Positions 15,596-24,996 of a stretch of 35,834 nucleotides of DNA are shown here, piece by piece. Source of the stretch: a virus; IMG/VR virus record IMGVR_UViG_3300046012_000091, positions 1-35,834 of that record, one strand, 5' to 3'. Each line of letters begins with the position of its first letter. Positions within the stretch are counted from its first letter, which is position 1. The notes below the pieces were generated by a model, which saw nothing but the letters and a program-made list of their open reading frames with translations, was not told the origin of the DNA and made no database searches. The translations under genes and the position numbers were made by a program.

Positions 15596-16156
15596 ATGAC
15601 ATCACAATCTGTCGTTCGGCAAGCGGTCGCAGACGACCGTGAGGAGGTATGGCGACTCTTTCGTCTCTTGTGGGCAGAGAACGCCATGTTTCCGATCTCC
15701 GATGCAAAGGTCGATTACCACATTCATCGGTTTCTCAACCCTGACAAGATTGCGGCGGACGATCTAGGCACGCGCGGAATTATCGGAGTGATCGGCAAAG
15801 TCGGGTCGCTTGAAGGCGCGATCATGCTTTCGTTTGGGACGCCGTGGTACTCGGAAACAATAACGATAGATGAATACCTGAATTTCGTCGATCCAAAGCA
15901 TCGCGTATCAAATCACGCCAAGGCACTAATCGGTTACGCGAAAAATGTTGTCGATAATCTGCGATCCGATCATCCTGATTTGAGATTGGTTATCGGTGTT
16001 TTGTCCACGATAAGGACGGCGGCAAAAATCAGAATGTACGAGCGGTTACTGGTCCCATGTGGGGCCTTTTTCATGCACCCGCCGCCAGCAATCGTCGAGT
16101 CCAGAAACAATCAATATTCGAAAAGTCGCGGCGGTTCGCGGCACAAGGCATCCTGA
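15596..16156 (+). CDS. GNAT-like acetyltransferase, 186 aa
   Basis: The ATG abuts the previous stop. The product begins 'VVRQAVADDREEVWRLFRL', like the first strand and helix of GNAT N-acetyltransferases. 'GIIGVIGKVGSLEGAIMLSF' and 'IDEYLNFVDPKHRVSNHAKA' occupy the central strand and acetyl-CoA binding loop (HRVSNHAK in place of R/Q-x-x-G-x-G/A). 'KIRMYERLLVPCGAFFMHP' ends the fold. Similar GNAT-like proteins are common inside phage tail gene blocks. The substrate is unknown; the A-loop is divergent, so activity is uncertain. Confidence 0.6.
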   Translation: MTSQSVVRQAVADDREEVWRLFRLLWAENAMFPISDAKVDYHIHRFLNPDKIAADDLGTRGIIGVIGKVGSLEGAIMLSFGTPWYSETITIDEYLNFVDPKHRVSNHAKALIGYAKNVVDNLRSDHPDLRLVIGVLSTIRTAAKIRMYERLLVPCGAFFMHPPPAIVESRNNQYSKSRGGSRHKAS

Positions 16157-16158
16157 CT

Positions 16159-19100
16159 ATGGGCGGCAAAAGCCAAACTACAAATTCCACATCCTCGCAG
16201 ACCTACACGCCGCGCGGACTGGAACAGCTTCAGCAGATATTGCAGCAGGCGTTCAATGTCTCCAAGACGCCGTATCAACCTTACAAGGGACAACTTGTCG
16301 CCGGTTTCAACCCGGAGATGTTCAAGGGCATTCAAGGCATCAATCGGGCTGCTACTGCGGCTAATCCATATCTCCAGCAAGCTTCGCAGTATGCTCAGCA
16401 AGGCGCGGCTCCTATTTCATCGTCTCAGATCAGCAATTATGAAAATCCGTTCCAGTCCGATGTCATCAACTCGACGATGGCGAACATCAATCAGACCAAT
16501 GCGCAACAGCAGAATCAGGTTGTCGGCAATGCCGCTCTGCAAGGCGCTCTAGGTGGTGACCGGGTAAAAGTCGCTCAGGCCGCGCTGGCTGGACAACAGA
16601 ACATGTCCAACAACCAGACCTTGGCTGGATTGAACTCGCAGAATTACAGTCAGGCATTGGGGGCCGCGCAACAGGATCGGTCTGCCGCAGGACAGGCTGC
16701 GTACACGTTCGGTAATCTCGGTCAGGAAGCACAGAACACGGCACTACAAGGTGCTGGCGCTCAATTGCAGTCCGGTCAGCTTGAACAGCAAGAGCAACAG
16801 AACAAGCTCACGTCTGCCTATCAGCAGTTTCTGAAACAGCAGGCGTTCCCGTATCAGCAATTGCAATTCCTCGCCGGGATTGGCTTACCGACGATTGGCG
16901 CGATGGGCGGCACGACTGAGGGGACCAGCAGCACGACCACGCCCGGTCCTAGTCCGTGGGGACAGATTGCAGGACTAGGTCTAACGGCTGCTGGAATGTT
17001 TCTGAGGGATGGTGGCCGTGTTTCTCCGAAGAAATACGCCGATGGTGGCATAACAGGTGGCCCTGCGGATTACATCGACATTACGAGTTATGTTCCTAAA
17101 CCTATTCAACTCAGCGCAGGTCAGCAGCATATCCCCGGCGTCTCTTATCCCAAGGCTCCACAACAGCAATCTATGGGTATGCCGTCTGCTAGTCAGATTT
17201 CCGGCGGCATCGGCGGACTGAAAAGCATCTTTGGCAGCATGGGCAATGCATCAGCCGGCCCATCCTATGGTGGTCCTATAGATGCTTCGACGTGGGGAGG
17301 CAGCTCAGACAACGATATTGGTTTTTCTCACGGCGGATTTGTAAATTCGGTTCATGCGATCAGAAAGGCGCTCAGAGGACATAGATATGCTAGTGGTGGA
17401 GTTGCTGATGATGTTCGTCCCGGAATTTCAACCACTGGGACAGATGGCGATCCTAGATTTGATCAGGCCGTAGATGAGTATCGCCGTGGAAAAATTGCTC
17501 CGCTGTCTCAGCAAATCTATTCGTCTGGTGATCTAGGTCCACTCAACATAAATCCATTCTCGATAAAGATGGACAAAGATCGCCGCTATGACGATGGCGG
17601 CTCTGTTCCGGCGTTCGATGAGCGGTTTGTCGGCATCGTTCCGGACAAGTACGACATAGGCCCGTCTCAGGTACTAGCGACGGCTGATCCCACTATCGCG
17701 CCGATTGACAATTCCTATATTGCCAATGGCACGCCGATGGCTGGCACGCCTGTTTCAGGTGGCAACATTGCCGATGTAGCCGGACCGGCTGGCTACACTG
17801 TATTGCCCAAAGGGGACAGGCTTGAGACTGTTCTTCCGGAAAAGATACAAGACCGCGTTCCGCAAGCCACGATTGCCGATATTGCCGGGCCTGCTGGCGT
17901 AGGCCCGCTTCCTGTCTCAGCCGGATTTGATGGAACGGATAATGTACCGCTTCCTCCAGCCAGACCGATCACCGGCACGGAAGCAATTCCTGGTGCTGTC
18001 TCGACTGACTACACCGCGCCGACGGCAGGCTACTCCGACAACATTGATCGGTACGGCAAAGCTATCGGCTCGATTGAAAGCGGAAATTCCTACGGGGCAC
18101 TAGGTCCTGTCATTCCGAAAACCGGAGACAGGGCTTACGGCAAATATCAGGTCATGGGCGAGAATGTCCCGGCGTGGACAAAGGAAGTGCTTGGCAAGAG
18201 TTTGACGCCGGAGCAGTTCCTGAAAAGCCCGGAAGCTCAGGACGCCGTATTCCGCGCCAAGTTCGGTCAGTACGTCAACAAGTATGGTCCTGAAGGCGCG
18301 TCGAGGGCGTGGTTTGCTGGCGAAGGTGGAATGAACAACCTCGCGGCGCGCGATGTTCTGGGAACGACAGTCGGAGACTATGGAAAACAGTTTGCGTCCG
18401 CACTTGGCGGGGACTCGTCAACGCCATTCAATAGCGATGCGCTGATCCCAAGGTCCGCACAGACCGTCCAATACAGCCCACAACAGAATGGCTCGTCACC
18501 GAACGGCGCTCCGCAAGCCGACCGTGGTTTGATCGGAAAAATCACCGATGCGTTTGGCGGCAAGAGTTGGGATCAATTGTTGTTCGGTCATAGCCTCACA
18601 CCAGAACAACGCAATTCCCTGATGGCAGCTGGCGCTGGCATGATGGCATCGCCATCGCATTTCCCATTGCAGCAGATAGGCGAGGGTAGCCTTCAAGGCT
18701 TGAACTATTATCAGAAAGCCCAAGCCACCAATCAGGCTCAGCAGCGTATTAATCTTGAAGCGCAGAACATGGCGCGACAGGCGCAACAGTTTGCGCAGGA
18801 CTTCGGACTGAAACAACAAAACTTCGGCCTTGAGCAGCAGAAATTCGGTGTCCAGCAGACGCTGGCTCAGAAGCAATTGGACGCACAACAAATCCAGGCA
18901 CTAGCACCTGTCAAGATCGGTCAGAACGCGATGGGTCAGGACATTTTTGCGGTCCGTGATCCCAAGACCGGTCAGTACAAACCCATCAATCCGCAAACAG
19001 GATCGGCTGAAGCTGGTCAGCCAAGCGCGCTCGCGCCTGTTGGCGGTGCTGATAATGGCCTAGGTCATGGCGATGCGTATCTTGCCAAGATTGATCCGAC

Positions 19101-19851
19101 GATGGCTCAACAGGTAAAGGCTTTGTCTGAGGGCCGCATGGCGTTCCCGTCAGGGTTCGCGTTGAAATCTCCGTACTGGCAGAACATGCTCAGGATGGTT
19201 TCTCAGTATGACCCGTCATTCGATGCGATCAATTACAACGCGCGATCAAAGACGAGGAACGATTTCACCGCCGGTAAGTCGGCGCAGAATTTGACCGCGT
19301 TCAATACAGCTATCCAGCATCTCGATACGTTGGATAAGTCGATTGCCCCGCTTAATAATTCGTCATACCCGACATGGAATAAGTGGGCTAATGCTATCTC
19401 AAGTGAAACCGGTAACACCACATTCCAGGTCGCCAAAAAGAACTTCGACACAGCCAAGACCGCAGTTTCCGATGAATTGACCCGCGCTTTCCGTGGTGCC
19501 GGTGGCAACGTCCACGATATCATGGAATGGGAAAAGTCGATCAATTCGGCTGAATCTCCACAAGCCCTACATGCGGCTGTGAAACAAGCCATCGATCTAC
19601 TGCGCGGTCGTGTAGAAGCCGTTGGCGATCAGTACAACAGGGGCATGGGTACAACGAAAGACCCGCTCGAATTGCTGTCTCCCAAAGCGCAAACGGCAAT
19701 TAAACGAATGACAGGAGAGGAAACATCCTCAACGAATATTGATGCGCGCGACATTCAAGCTCTGAAAGCCAATGCGAGCAACCCTGCTGCCAAGGCCGCG
19801 ATTGATAAAAAATACGGCGCTGGCATGGCTGACAGACTGTTGGCGCAATAG
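16159..19851 (+). CDS. Large ejection/internal virion protein with lysozyme-like segment, 1230 aa
   Basis: I start at ATG 16159 (MGGKSQTTNS), after the previous stop; the longer in-frame start at 16057 would overlap the GNAT gene by 100 nt. The N-terminal third is Gln/Ala/Asn-rich helical. Gly-Gly units then follow from about residue 280 ('LRDGGRVSPKKYADGGITGG', 'FSHGGFVNSVHAIRK', 'RYASGGVADD', 'YDDGGSVPAF'). Residues about 630-740 form a transglycosylase-like module: 'YGKAIGSIESGNSYGALGP' with candidate catalytic Glu640, 'DRAYGKYQVMGENVPAWTK', 'GASRAWFAGEGGM'. The C-terminal 400 residues are Gln-rich coiled coil and a helical domain. In podoviruses such proteins are ejected into the host and open the cell wall for DNA entry. 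Confidence 0.7.
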   Translation: MGGKSQTTNSTSSQTYTPRGLEQLQQILQQAFNVSKTPYQPYKGQLVAGFNPEMFKGIQGINRAATAANPYLQQASQYAQQGAAPISSSQISNYENPFQSDVINSTMANINQTNAQQQNQVVGNAALQGALGGDRVKVAQAALAGQQNMSNNQTLAGLNSQNYSQALGAAQQDRSAAGQAAYTFGNLGQEAQNTALQGAGAQLQSGQLEQQEQQNKLTSAYQQFLKQQAFPYQQLQFLAGIGLPTIGAMGGTTEGTSSTTTPGPSPWGQIAGLGLTAAGMFLRDGGRVSPKKYADGGITGGPADYIDITSYVPKPIQLSAGQQHIPGVSYPKAPQQQSMGMPSASQISGGIGGLKSIFGSMGNASAGPSYGGPIDASTWGGSSDNDIGFSHGGFVNSVHAIRKALRGHRYASGGVADDVRPGISTTGTDGDPRFDQAVDEYRRGKIAPLSQQIYSSGDLGPLNINPFSIKMDKDRRYDDGGSVPAFDERFVGIVPDKYDIGPSQVLATADPTIAPIDNSYIANGTPMAGTPVSGGNIADVAGPAGYTVLPKGDRLETVLPEKIQDRVPQATIADIAGPAGVGPLPVSAGFDGTDNVPLPPARPITGTEAIPGAVSTDYTAPTAGYSDNIDRYGKAIGSIESGNSYGALGPVIPKTGDRAYGKYQVMGENVPAWTKEVLGKSLTPEQFLKSPEAQDAVFRAKFGQYVNKYGPEGASRAWFAGEGGMNNLAARDVLGTTVGDYGKQFASALGGDSSTPFNSDALIPRSAQTVQYSPQQNGSSPNGAPQADRGLIGKITDAFGGKSWDQLLFGHSLTPEQRNSLMAAGAGMMASPSHFPLQQIGEGSLQGLNYYQKAQATNQAQQRINLEAQNMARQAQQFAQDFGLKQQNFGLEQQKFGVQQTLAQKQLDAQQIQALAPVKIGQNAMGQDIFAVRDPKTGQYKPINPQTGSAEAGQPSALAPVGGADNGLGHGDAYLAKIDPTMAQQVKALSEGRMAFPSGFALKSPYWQNMLRMVSQYDPSFDAINYNARSKTRNDFTAGKSAQNLTAFNTAIQHLDTLDKSIAPLNNSSYPTWNKWANAISSETGNTTFQVAKKNFDTAKTAVSDELTRAFRGAGGNVHDIMEWEKSINSAESPQALHAAVKQAIDLLRGRVEAVGDQYNRGMGTTKDPLELLSPKAQTAIKRMTGEETSSTNIDARDIQALKANASNPAAKAAIDKKYGAGMADRLLAQ

Positions 19852-19853
19852 TC

Positions 19854-22800
19854 ATGGCTGACGATTTCATTCTTCCAAGTGATATGTCTCCGCCTCCTGA
19901 TGCGCAAGCGTCCGGGTTTTCTTTGCCTAGTGACAAAGCGCCGTCAGGAAATGCGTTCACTGACATTCCTTCGGAAATATATGGTGCGGCTAAGTCGGCT
20001 GTAGGAGCTATAGCGGATACGCTAAATCCATTTTCTGAAGCAAGACATGCGTCCTACGCCAGACAAGCAGCTGCGCCGTCTTTCATGGAAGGAATGCTAC
20101 AGAACATTCAGCAGACCGGTGATACAGGAAAGGGGGTTCTTTCAATTCCTGAACTCGCGATGTCTCCTATTACAGGGACCGCGCGTTCATTGCTGGGTCA
20201 TCCACTCGCCTCGACAGAACACGCTATTGGGACGCTGATTAATCCTAGTGTCGCTGCGAGAGACAATCCGCAAGAGATGTACGATACGGCCAAGGGCAAC
20301 GTTGATACGGCCATGTCCGCCATTGCTCCGGCGAGAGGCGGCCTTGGGGCATTTGTAAATGGTCCAACCCCCGTACCTCCGCCGCCTAGTGGGCCTCTTG
20401 GCGTTACTCTAAGTCGTGGTCAGGAAACGGGCGATCTTTCCTCCATCCAGTTTGAACAGTCAGCCCTGCGCGGACAACTCGGTCCAGAGGCTCAAAGACA
20501 AGCGCAGGCGTTCAAGGACCAGCAGGACGCACAAGTTGAACAGGCCGGGAGTAATGTAGCCAAATCACTTGATCCTAATTCGTCTCTTGTTGCACAAACT
20601 CCACAGGATGCGGCTGGTATTGTTTCTGACTCTGTAAAGAATATTTCTGATGCGGACAAAGCGCGAGATTTGAGTGCTCAGGCTGCTATTGCCCCACCAG
20701 ATAATCTTATCCATCCGCATGATGTGGCGGATACCGTTCAACGATTTTTACGTGGAACATTTGATGAAGGACAATCGGCGCAAGACGCGCGGTTGGCTGC
20801 ACTGGCGCGAGAGCATGACGCCATTCGTTCTGACTTGGGTGGGGGAACCATTCTTGCGAATAGTCCACAAGAGGCGGCGGATATAGTCTCAGGTGCCGTT
20901 GGTAGGGCAGCGGAAATTGCACAAGAGAGAACGTCTGATGCTTACGACCAATTCCGATCCATGCCTGGGACATTCGATCCTCAAGCGTTCAGAAACATCG
21001 GCAATGATATTAGAAAATCTCTAAATCTTAGCGATGATCCCGTTGTCTTAAATTCGAAAACAACACCTTTTGGAGTTACTGCAATAAGCGATCTCAATAA
21101 GACGCTTGGTTCTGCCGCGCGGTCTGCTTTATCCGGAGACACTAAATCTTTCCCGGCGTTCTCACCTGCGTATATTGATAATATTCGTAAAAGATTAGTG
21201 GCGTTCCAGCGCCAAGCGCAATCATCCGCTCGCGCAACAGGTGACCAATCCGATCTGCGTGCGATGCGACGGATCACTGATGCTTTTGATGACTCTATTC
21301 AATCCGCAATTGACCAAGGAATGTTTTCGGGAGACGGGAGTGCGGTTGCTGGCGCAATGTCAGAAGCAAGGGCGCTCCATACTGATTTTAGGCGACAATT
21401 CACAGCCCAAGGCGGCGGCGACAAGGTTGGTCCTATCATTCAACAGATTGTCGGTCGCAGAGCGGGGCAGGTGGCTCCGCCGAATCAAATAGCTCAATGG
21501 CTTTATGGAGAGGGGCAGATTCCAGTGATGATTTCCAACCGCCTTATGCAGGTGTTTGGTGCCAATTCTCCTGAAATCTCCGCTGTGAAACAGGGATTAT
21601 TTTCGTATCTGACTGAACGTCCGAATGGAGTTACTGCATGGGACCAAAGTAAGGTCGCTGATAGAATCAATAATTTTGTAAATGGAAAGGGTCGCGCTCT
21701 TTCTGAAACGTATCTCAATCCACAAGAGCGGAACAGGCTTCTACAATACGCTGATGATCTAAGGCGCTCGCAATCACTTTCTCCAGAAAGTGGAGACGTT
21801 GTAGGAAAAACTATCGAGCGTTTTGTTGGAGCAAACGGGCAACCATCAACATCTGCTGAGATTGCCGATACCTTACTTGGACGCAACGGCAACGTAGGAG
21901 GAAATCCAACAGGAGTAAAATTAGTCGATCATATCAGACAAACATATGGCGCTCAATCTGAACCATTTATAGCGATTAGAAATGGCGTTCTATCTCGTCT
22001 CATGAATGCAGAGATGGGACGCATTGGTTTTGACCATCTTGATGTCTCATCGCAGATTCAAAAATTCTTGGACGGCAACGGCAGACCAATGGCGAACGCG
22101 CTATTCAATAGCCATGAACAAGATGTTTTGCGACAATATTCCAACCAACTAAAAGCATATGCTGAAAAAACGTCAGCGCCCTTGAGTGATGTGGACAGGG
22201 CGATGGAGAGGATTGGAGGTAAAGACGGCCCTCCGGCAGACCAGCGTGAAATAGTAAATATGCTGTACGGCAGCAACGGCCTAGGTCGCTCTGGTCTTGC
22301 AACAAGGCTTGCATCTAAACTCAAGAGTGAGTTCGGAAATACATCTGCGCAATGGTCAGCTGTTAAACAAGGATTATTTTCACGATTAACTGAAACTCCT
22401 GATGGAATTAAAGATTGGGGGCCTGGAAAGATTGCCAATCGCATTGGTGAATTTCTGAACGGTGACGGAAAAGAGCTTTCAAATATTATGTTTTCTCCCC
22501 AAGAGAAAACTATGATTCAGAACTACGCGAACCTGATGCGCCAACTCGAAATTCCTCAAGCCGGGGCCAATTGGTCGAATACGTCATCGTTTGTAACCCG
22601 CACCATGAAGGGAGTAGGAAGCACTGTAGGGACAGTCATCGGTGCATCACTAGCTCGCATTGGTTTGCCGTTCCTTCCGCCGCTGGTGAGTGAAGGGCTT
22701 GGGGCAGGCGTGGCTCAAGGGGCAAAGAAGATTGGTGAGGTTATCGAGGCCCGCAAAATAGCATCTCAGATGCCTTTGGTTTCATCGACAATGAAACGAT

Positions 22801-22976
22801 GGCAGAAGGCCGTCGATCAGGCGAATAAATTAAATTCCCCACCGTCACGCGCTGCTTTGGGAATTGCCACGGGAAACCTAGCGCGCGCTCTTGAACCATT
22901 GGGGATCAATCTTGAAAGCATCTGGCACGCGCAGGGCACCATAAACTCGCCAGCCCAAGACAATCATCAACAGTGA
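19854..22976 (+). CDS. Large ejection-type virion protein with tandem repeats, 1040 aa
   Basis: ATG 19854 lies 2 nt after the previous stop. The N-terminus 'DFILPSDMSPPPDAQASGF' followed by 'AKSAVGAIADTLNPFSEA' is typical of phage internal proteins. Residues about 200-340 contain a duplicated helix ('TPQDAAGIVSDSVKN' and 'SPQEAADIVSGAVGR'). Residues about 525-905 hold three repeats of about 130 aa. A Gly/Ala-rich hydrophobic stretch 'GSTVGTVIGASLARIGLPF' near residue 925 could insert into a membrane, as expected for an ejected pore or conduit protein. No enzyme motif. Paired with the 1230-aa protein, it probably forms the ejection apparatus. Confidence 0.65.
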   Translation: MADDFILPSDMSPPPDAQASGFSLPSDKAPSGNAFTDIPSEIYGAAKSAVGAIADTLNPFSEARHASYARQAAAPSFMEGMLQNIQQTGDTGKGVLSIPELAMSPITGTARSLLGHPLASTEHAIGTLINPSVAARDNPQEMYDTAKGNVDTAMSAIAPARGGLGAFVNGPTPVPPPPSGPLGVTLSRGQETGDLSSIQFEQSALRGQLGPEAQRQAQAFKDQQDAQVEQAGSNVAKSLDPNSSLVAQTPQDAAGIVSDSVKNISDADKARDLSAQAAIAPPDNLIHPHDVADTVQRFLRGTFDEGQSAQDARLAALAREHDAIRSDLGGGTILANSPQEAADIVSGAVGRAAEIAQERTSDAYDQFRSMPGTFDPQAFRNIGNDIRKSLNLSDDPVVLNSKTTPFGVTAISDLNKTLGSAARSALSGDTKSFPAFSPAYIDNIRKRLVAFQRQAQSSARATGDQSDLRAMRRITDAFDDSIQSAIDQGMFSGDGSAVAGAMSEARALHTDFRRQFTAQGGGDKVGPIIQQIVGRRAGQVAPPNQIAQWLYGEGQIPVMISNRLMQVFGANSPEISAVKQGLFSYLTERPNGVTAWDQSKVADRINNFVNGKGRALSETYLNPQERNRLLQYADDLRRSQSLSPESGDVVGKTIERFVGANGQPSTSAEIADTLLGRNGNVGGNPTGVKLVDHIRQTYGAQSEPFIAIRNGVLSRLMNAEMGRIGFDHLDVSSQIQKFLDGNGRPMANALFNSHEQDVLRQYSNQLKAYAEKTSAPLSDVDRAMERIGGKDGPPADQREIVNMLYGSNGLGRSGLATRLASKLKSEFGNTSAQWSAVKQGLFSRLTETPDGIKDWGPGKIANRIGEFLNGDGKELSNIMFSPQEKTMIQNYANLMRQLEIPQAGANWSNTSSFVTRTMKGVGSTVGTVIGASLARIGLPFLPPLVSEGLGAGVAQGAKKIGEVIEARKIASQMPLVSSTMKRWQKAVDQANKLNSPPSRAALGIATGNLARALEPLGINLESIWHAQGTINSPAQDNHQQ
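21426..22560 (+). repeat. Three in-frame repeats of about 130 codons
   Basis: Each unit contains an opening helix with Gly-rich end (LYGEGQ, LLGRNGN, LYGSNGL), a 'W/F-x-A-x-x-x-G-x-x-S-x-L' core (QGLFSYLTE at residue 581, NGVLSRLMN at 711, QGLFSRLTE at 840), 'I-x-x-F-x-x-G-x-G-R/K-x-L/M' and 'PQER/SHEQ/PQEK...L/I-x-x-Y-A/S'. Anchor spacing is 130 and 129 residues. Units 1 and 3 are more alike, including at the DNA level around the anchor. Confidence 0.8.
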
Positions 22977-23036
22977 TTCCGGGCTGGGAATAACCAGCCA
23001 CACCCAGACGAAGAATATCAGAAATGCGATCCGCAC
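22878..23036 (-). CDS. Candidate small membrane ORF antisense to gene end, 52 aa
   Basis: On the - strand a GTG start (23036) with a GAGGG site 5 nt upstream opens a 52-aa frame. It runs 'IAFLIFFVWVWLVIPSPES', 'LLMIVLGWRVYGAL', then a soluble tail ending 'DPQWFKSAR'. Two hydrophobic helices are predicted by eye. It overlaps the last 99 nt of the 1040-aa gene on the opposite strand. Antisense frames of hydrophilic genes often look hydrophobic, so this may be chance. Confidence 0.25.
   Translation of the reverse strand: MRIAFLIFFVWVWLVIPSPESLLMIVLGWRVYGALRVPDAFKIDPQWFKSAR
22982..22999 (+). other. Short hairpin in fibre-gene leader
   Basis: GGCTGG (22982-22987), loop GAATAA, CCAGCC (22994-22999), in the 103-nt gap before the tail fibre gene. 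No T-run on either side, so not an intrinsic terminator. I see no convincing promoter in this gap. Confidence 0.4.
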
Positions 23037-23079
23037 GACACCCTCGTAGCGGAACGCGCACCTTTTGGAAAGACCGATA

Positions 23080-24996
23080 ATGGCTTACGGCAATCTACAT
23101 CCCAGTCTAGGCGCGTTCACGGGCGGAACCGTGCTCGGAAATCCGAGCGCCGTTAATGCCGTGCCGTCTTTGACCTCAAATCCCGTACTTGGGATACCTG
23201 GGTCTGTATTGGGAACGCTTGCCCTTGCCGGGTCTGGATCAGGGACAGCCCTTATTACGCCCCAAGCGGCGGCTGGGACTCCAACCCTTACCCTTCCAAC
23301 GCAGTCCGGCACGTTTGCCGTCTCGGTCTCGGCCCCGCTCGCTCTTAACGCCATTACGGGTGCTCTCTCTATTACAGGGGTGGCGGGGACGGTTCTGGCG
23401 GGGGCTACTCCGGCCTTTACAGCCACGCCTACTTTGGGTGCGCAAGGCGTAGCCACTGGCAAATTGAATCTGTCCGGTACGACCTCCGGCACGATTACGA
23501 TCCAGCCGCAGGACGCCGCAGGAACATACAACTGGAATCTGCCGACAACGGCTGGCGCTTCCGGGCAGGTGCTCCAGTCTGCCGGTGGCGGCTCGGCTCC
23601 CATGACGTGGAGCACGGCGACATTCCCGTCAGCGGCCACGAATGTCGGGACGATCCTAAGAGCTGATGGCACGAACTGGGTTGCTACTACCGCGACCTAT
23701 CCGGCCACGACGACGATCAATCAGATTCTCTATTCGTCGTCCGCGAGTGTTATTTCAGGCTTGGCTACTGCCAACGGTGGGTTGCTTAACACCAGCGCAA
23801 CCGGCGTCCCGTCGATAACGGCAACTCCTACGCTTGGCTTGGCTGGTACGACGGCGGGAACGATTGCTTTCTCAGGTGTCAGTAGCGGCACGACGATACT
23901 TGCTTCGGCTGCGGCAGCGAGCGGCACGCTCACGCTTCCCGCCGCGACTGATACGCTTGTCGGCAAAGCCACGACCGACATCCTCACCAACAAGACTTAT
24001 GACACGGCGGGAACTGGCAACGTATTCAAGGTCAACGGTCTTGCGGTTTCCGATCATAATGGCACAGGCAATTTCATTCTTTCAACGTCTCCCACGATCA
24101 CGTCGCCTACTTTGAACGGGAGTCCCGTTCTTGGCGCTGCGACCGCGACGAGCATTAACAAGGTTGCGCTTACCGCGCCAGCATCCAGTGCGACTCTAAC
24201 GCTTGCAGATGGCACGACGCTGACGACAGCGGCGAGCTTGAGCTTTCCAGCCATTGCGCAGGGCGGCCTGATCTATGGCTCGGCCACGGCGGTATTTTCC
24301 GCGCTCGCCAAAGACACTAACGCAACGCGCTATTTAGCCAACACCGGCACGTCAAATAATCCGGCGTGGGCGCAGGTCAATCTTGCTAACGGTGTTACCG
24401 GGAATCTCTCGGTCAACAACCTCAATAGTGGAACGTCTGCATCGGCAACGACATTCTGGCGCGGTGACGGAACATGGGTAACGCCTGCTGGCGGCGGCGA
24501 TGTTGTTGGTCCTGCTGGTGCTACAAGCGGCAATCTGGCGTCGTTTAATGGAGCGACAGGTAAATTAATTCAAGACGCCGGTATTGCGTACTCTACTAAC
24601 ACGTTTACGCCAACAGTTGCCTTTGCAACACCGGGAACGTCCAGTTTTTCTTACGCAACGCAAACTGGCTTTTATATCCGTGTCGGAAGTCTCGTTTGGG
24701 TTGAAGTCGTCCTGACATTCACGCCGACCATCGGCACAGGCTCAGGTGATCTTTTAATCGGTACGCTCCCGGTCGCTATTAATGGCTCCACGAGTCCAAC
24801 TGGAACTGTCGGCGGTCTTAACAACCGCTGGACATGGCCCGCCAGCACCACAGAACTTGTCGCTCGTCCATCAACTTCCACGACACTTGTTCTGGTCGGT
24901 CAGGGATCGGCTGTAACACCTGTAGATGTAGGCGCGTCTAATATGTCAACGGGTAACGCACATACGGTGCGTATCTCAATCGTCTATTCGGCTTAA
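23080..24996 (+). CDS. Long tail fibre protein, 638 aa
   Basis: I start at ATG 23080 (MAYGNLHPSLGAF) with GGAAAG 7 nt upstream; an in-frame TTG at 23065 overlaps that SD. The shaft is Ala/Thr/Gly/Ser-rich, with repeats of the type 'ATPTLGLAGTTAGTIAFSG', 'TPTLGAQGVATGKLNLSG' and 'TSPTITSPTLNGSPVLGA', the usual phage fibre pattern. 'FWRGDGTWVTPAGGG' marks the end of the shaft. The C-terminal 130 residues ('YATQTGFYIRVGSLVWVEV', 'GSGDLLIGTLPVAINGS', 'GNAHTVRISIVYSA') look like a jelly-roll receptor-binding head. The gene end overlaps the convergent esterase by 3 nt. Confidence 0.8.
   Translation: MAYGNLHPSLGAFTGGTVLGNPSAVNAVPSLTSNPVLGIPGSVLGTLALAGSGSGTALITPQAAAGTPTLTLPTQSGTFAVSVSAPLALNAITGALSITGVAGTVLAGATPAFTATPTLGAQGVATGKLNLSGTTSGTITIQPQDAAGTYNWNLPTTAGASGQVLQSAGGGSAPMTWSTATFPSAATNVGTILRADGTNWVATTATYPATTTINQILYSSSASVISGLATANGGLLNTSATGVPSITATPTLGLAGTTAGTIAFSGVSSGTTILASAAAASGTLTLPAATDTLVGKATTDILTNKTYDTAGTGNVFKVNGLAVSDHNGTGNFILSTSPTITSPTLNGSPVLGAATATSINKVALTAPASSATLTLADGTTLTTAASLSFPAIAQGGLIYGSATAVFSALAKDTNATRYLANTGTSNNPAWAQVNLANGVTGNLSVNNLNSGTSASATTFWRGDGTWVTPAGGGDVVGPAGATSGNLASFNGATGKLIQDAGIAYSTNTFTPTVAFATPGTSSFSYATQTGFYIRVGSLVWVEVVLTFTPTIGTGSGDLLIGTLPVAINGSTSPTGTVGGLNNRWTWPASTTELVARPSTSTTLVLVGQGSAVTPVDVGASNMSTGNAHTVRISIVYSA

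Noticed and set aside
16057-16158. N-terminal extension of the 1230-aa protein
   Set aside because: Overlaps the GNAT-like gene by 100 nt; ATG 16159 follows that gene's stop and gives a normal start.
22982-22999. Hairpin as a terminator before the fibre gene
   Set aside because: No T-run on either strand.
23085-23672. 195-aa Val/Pro/Ala-rich frame antisense to the tail fibre
   Set aside because: Arises from the low-complexity Ala/Thr codons of the fibre gene; composition is not protein-like.
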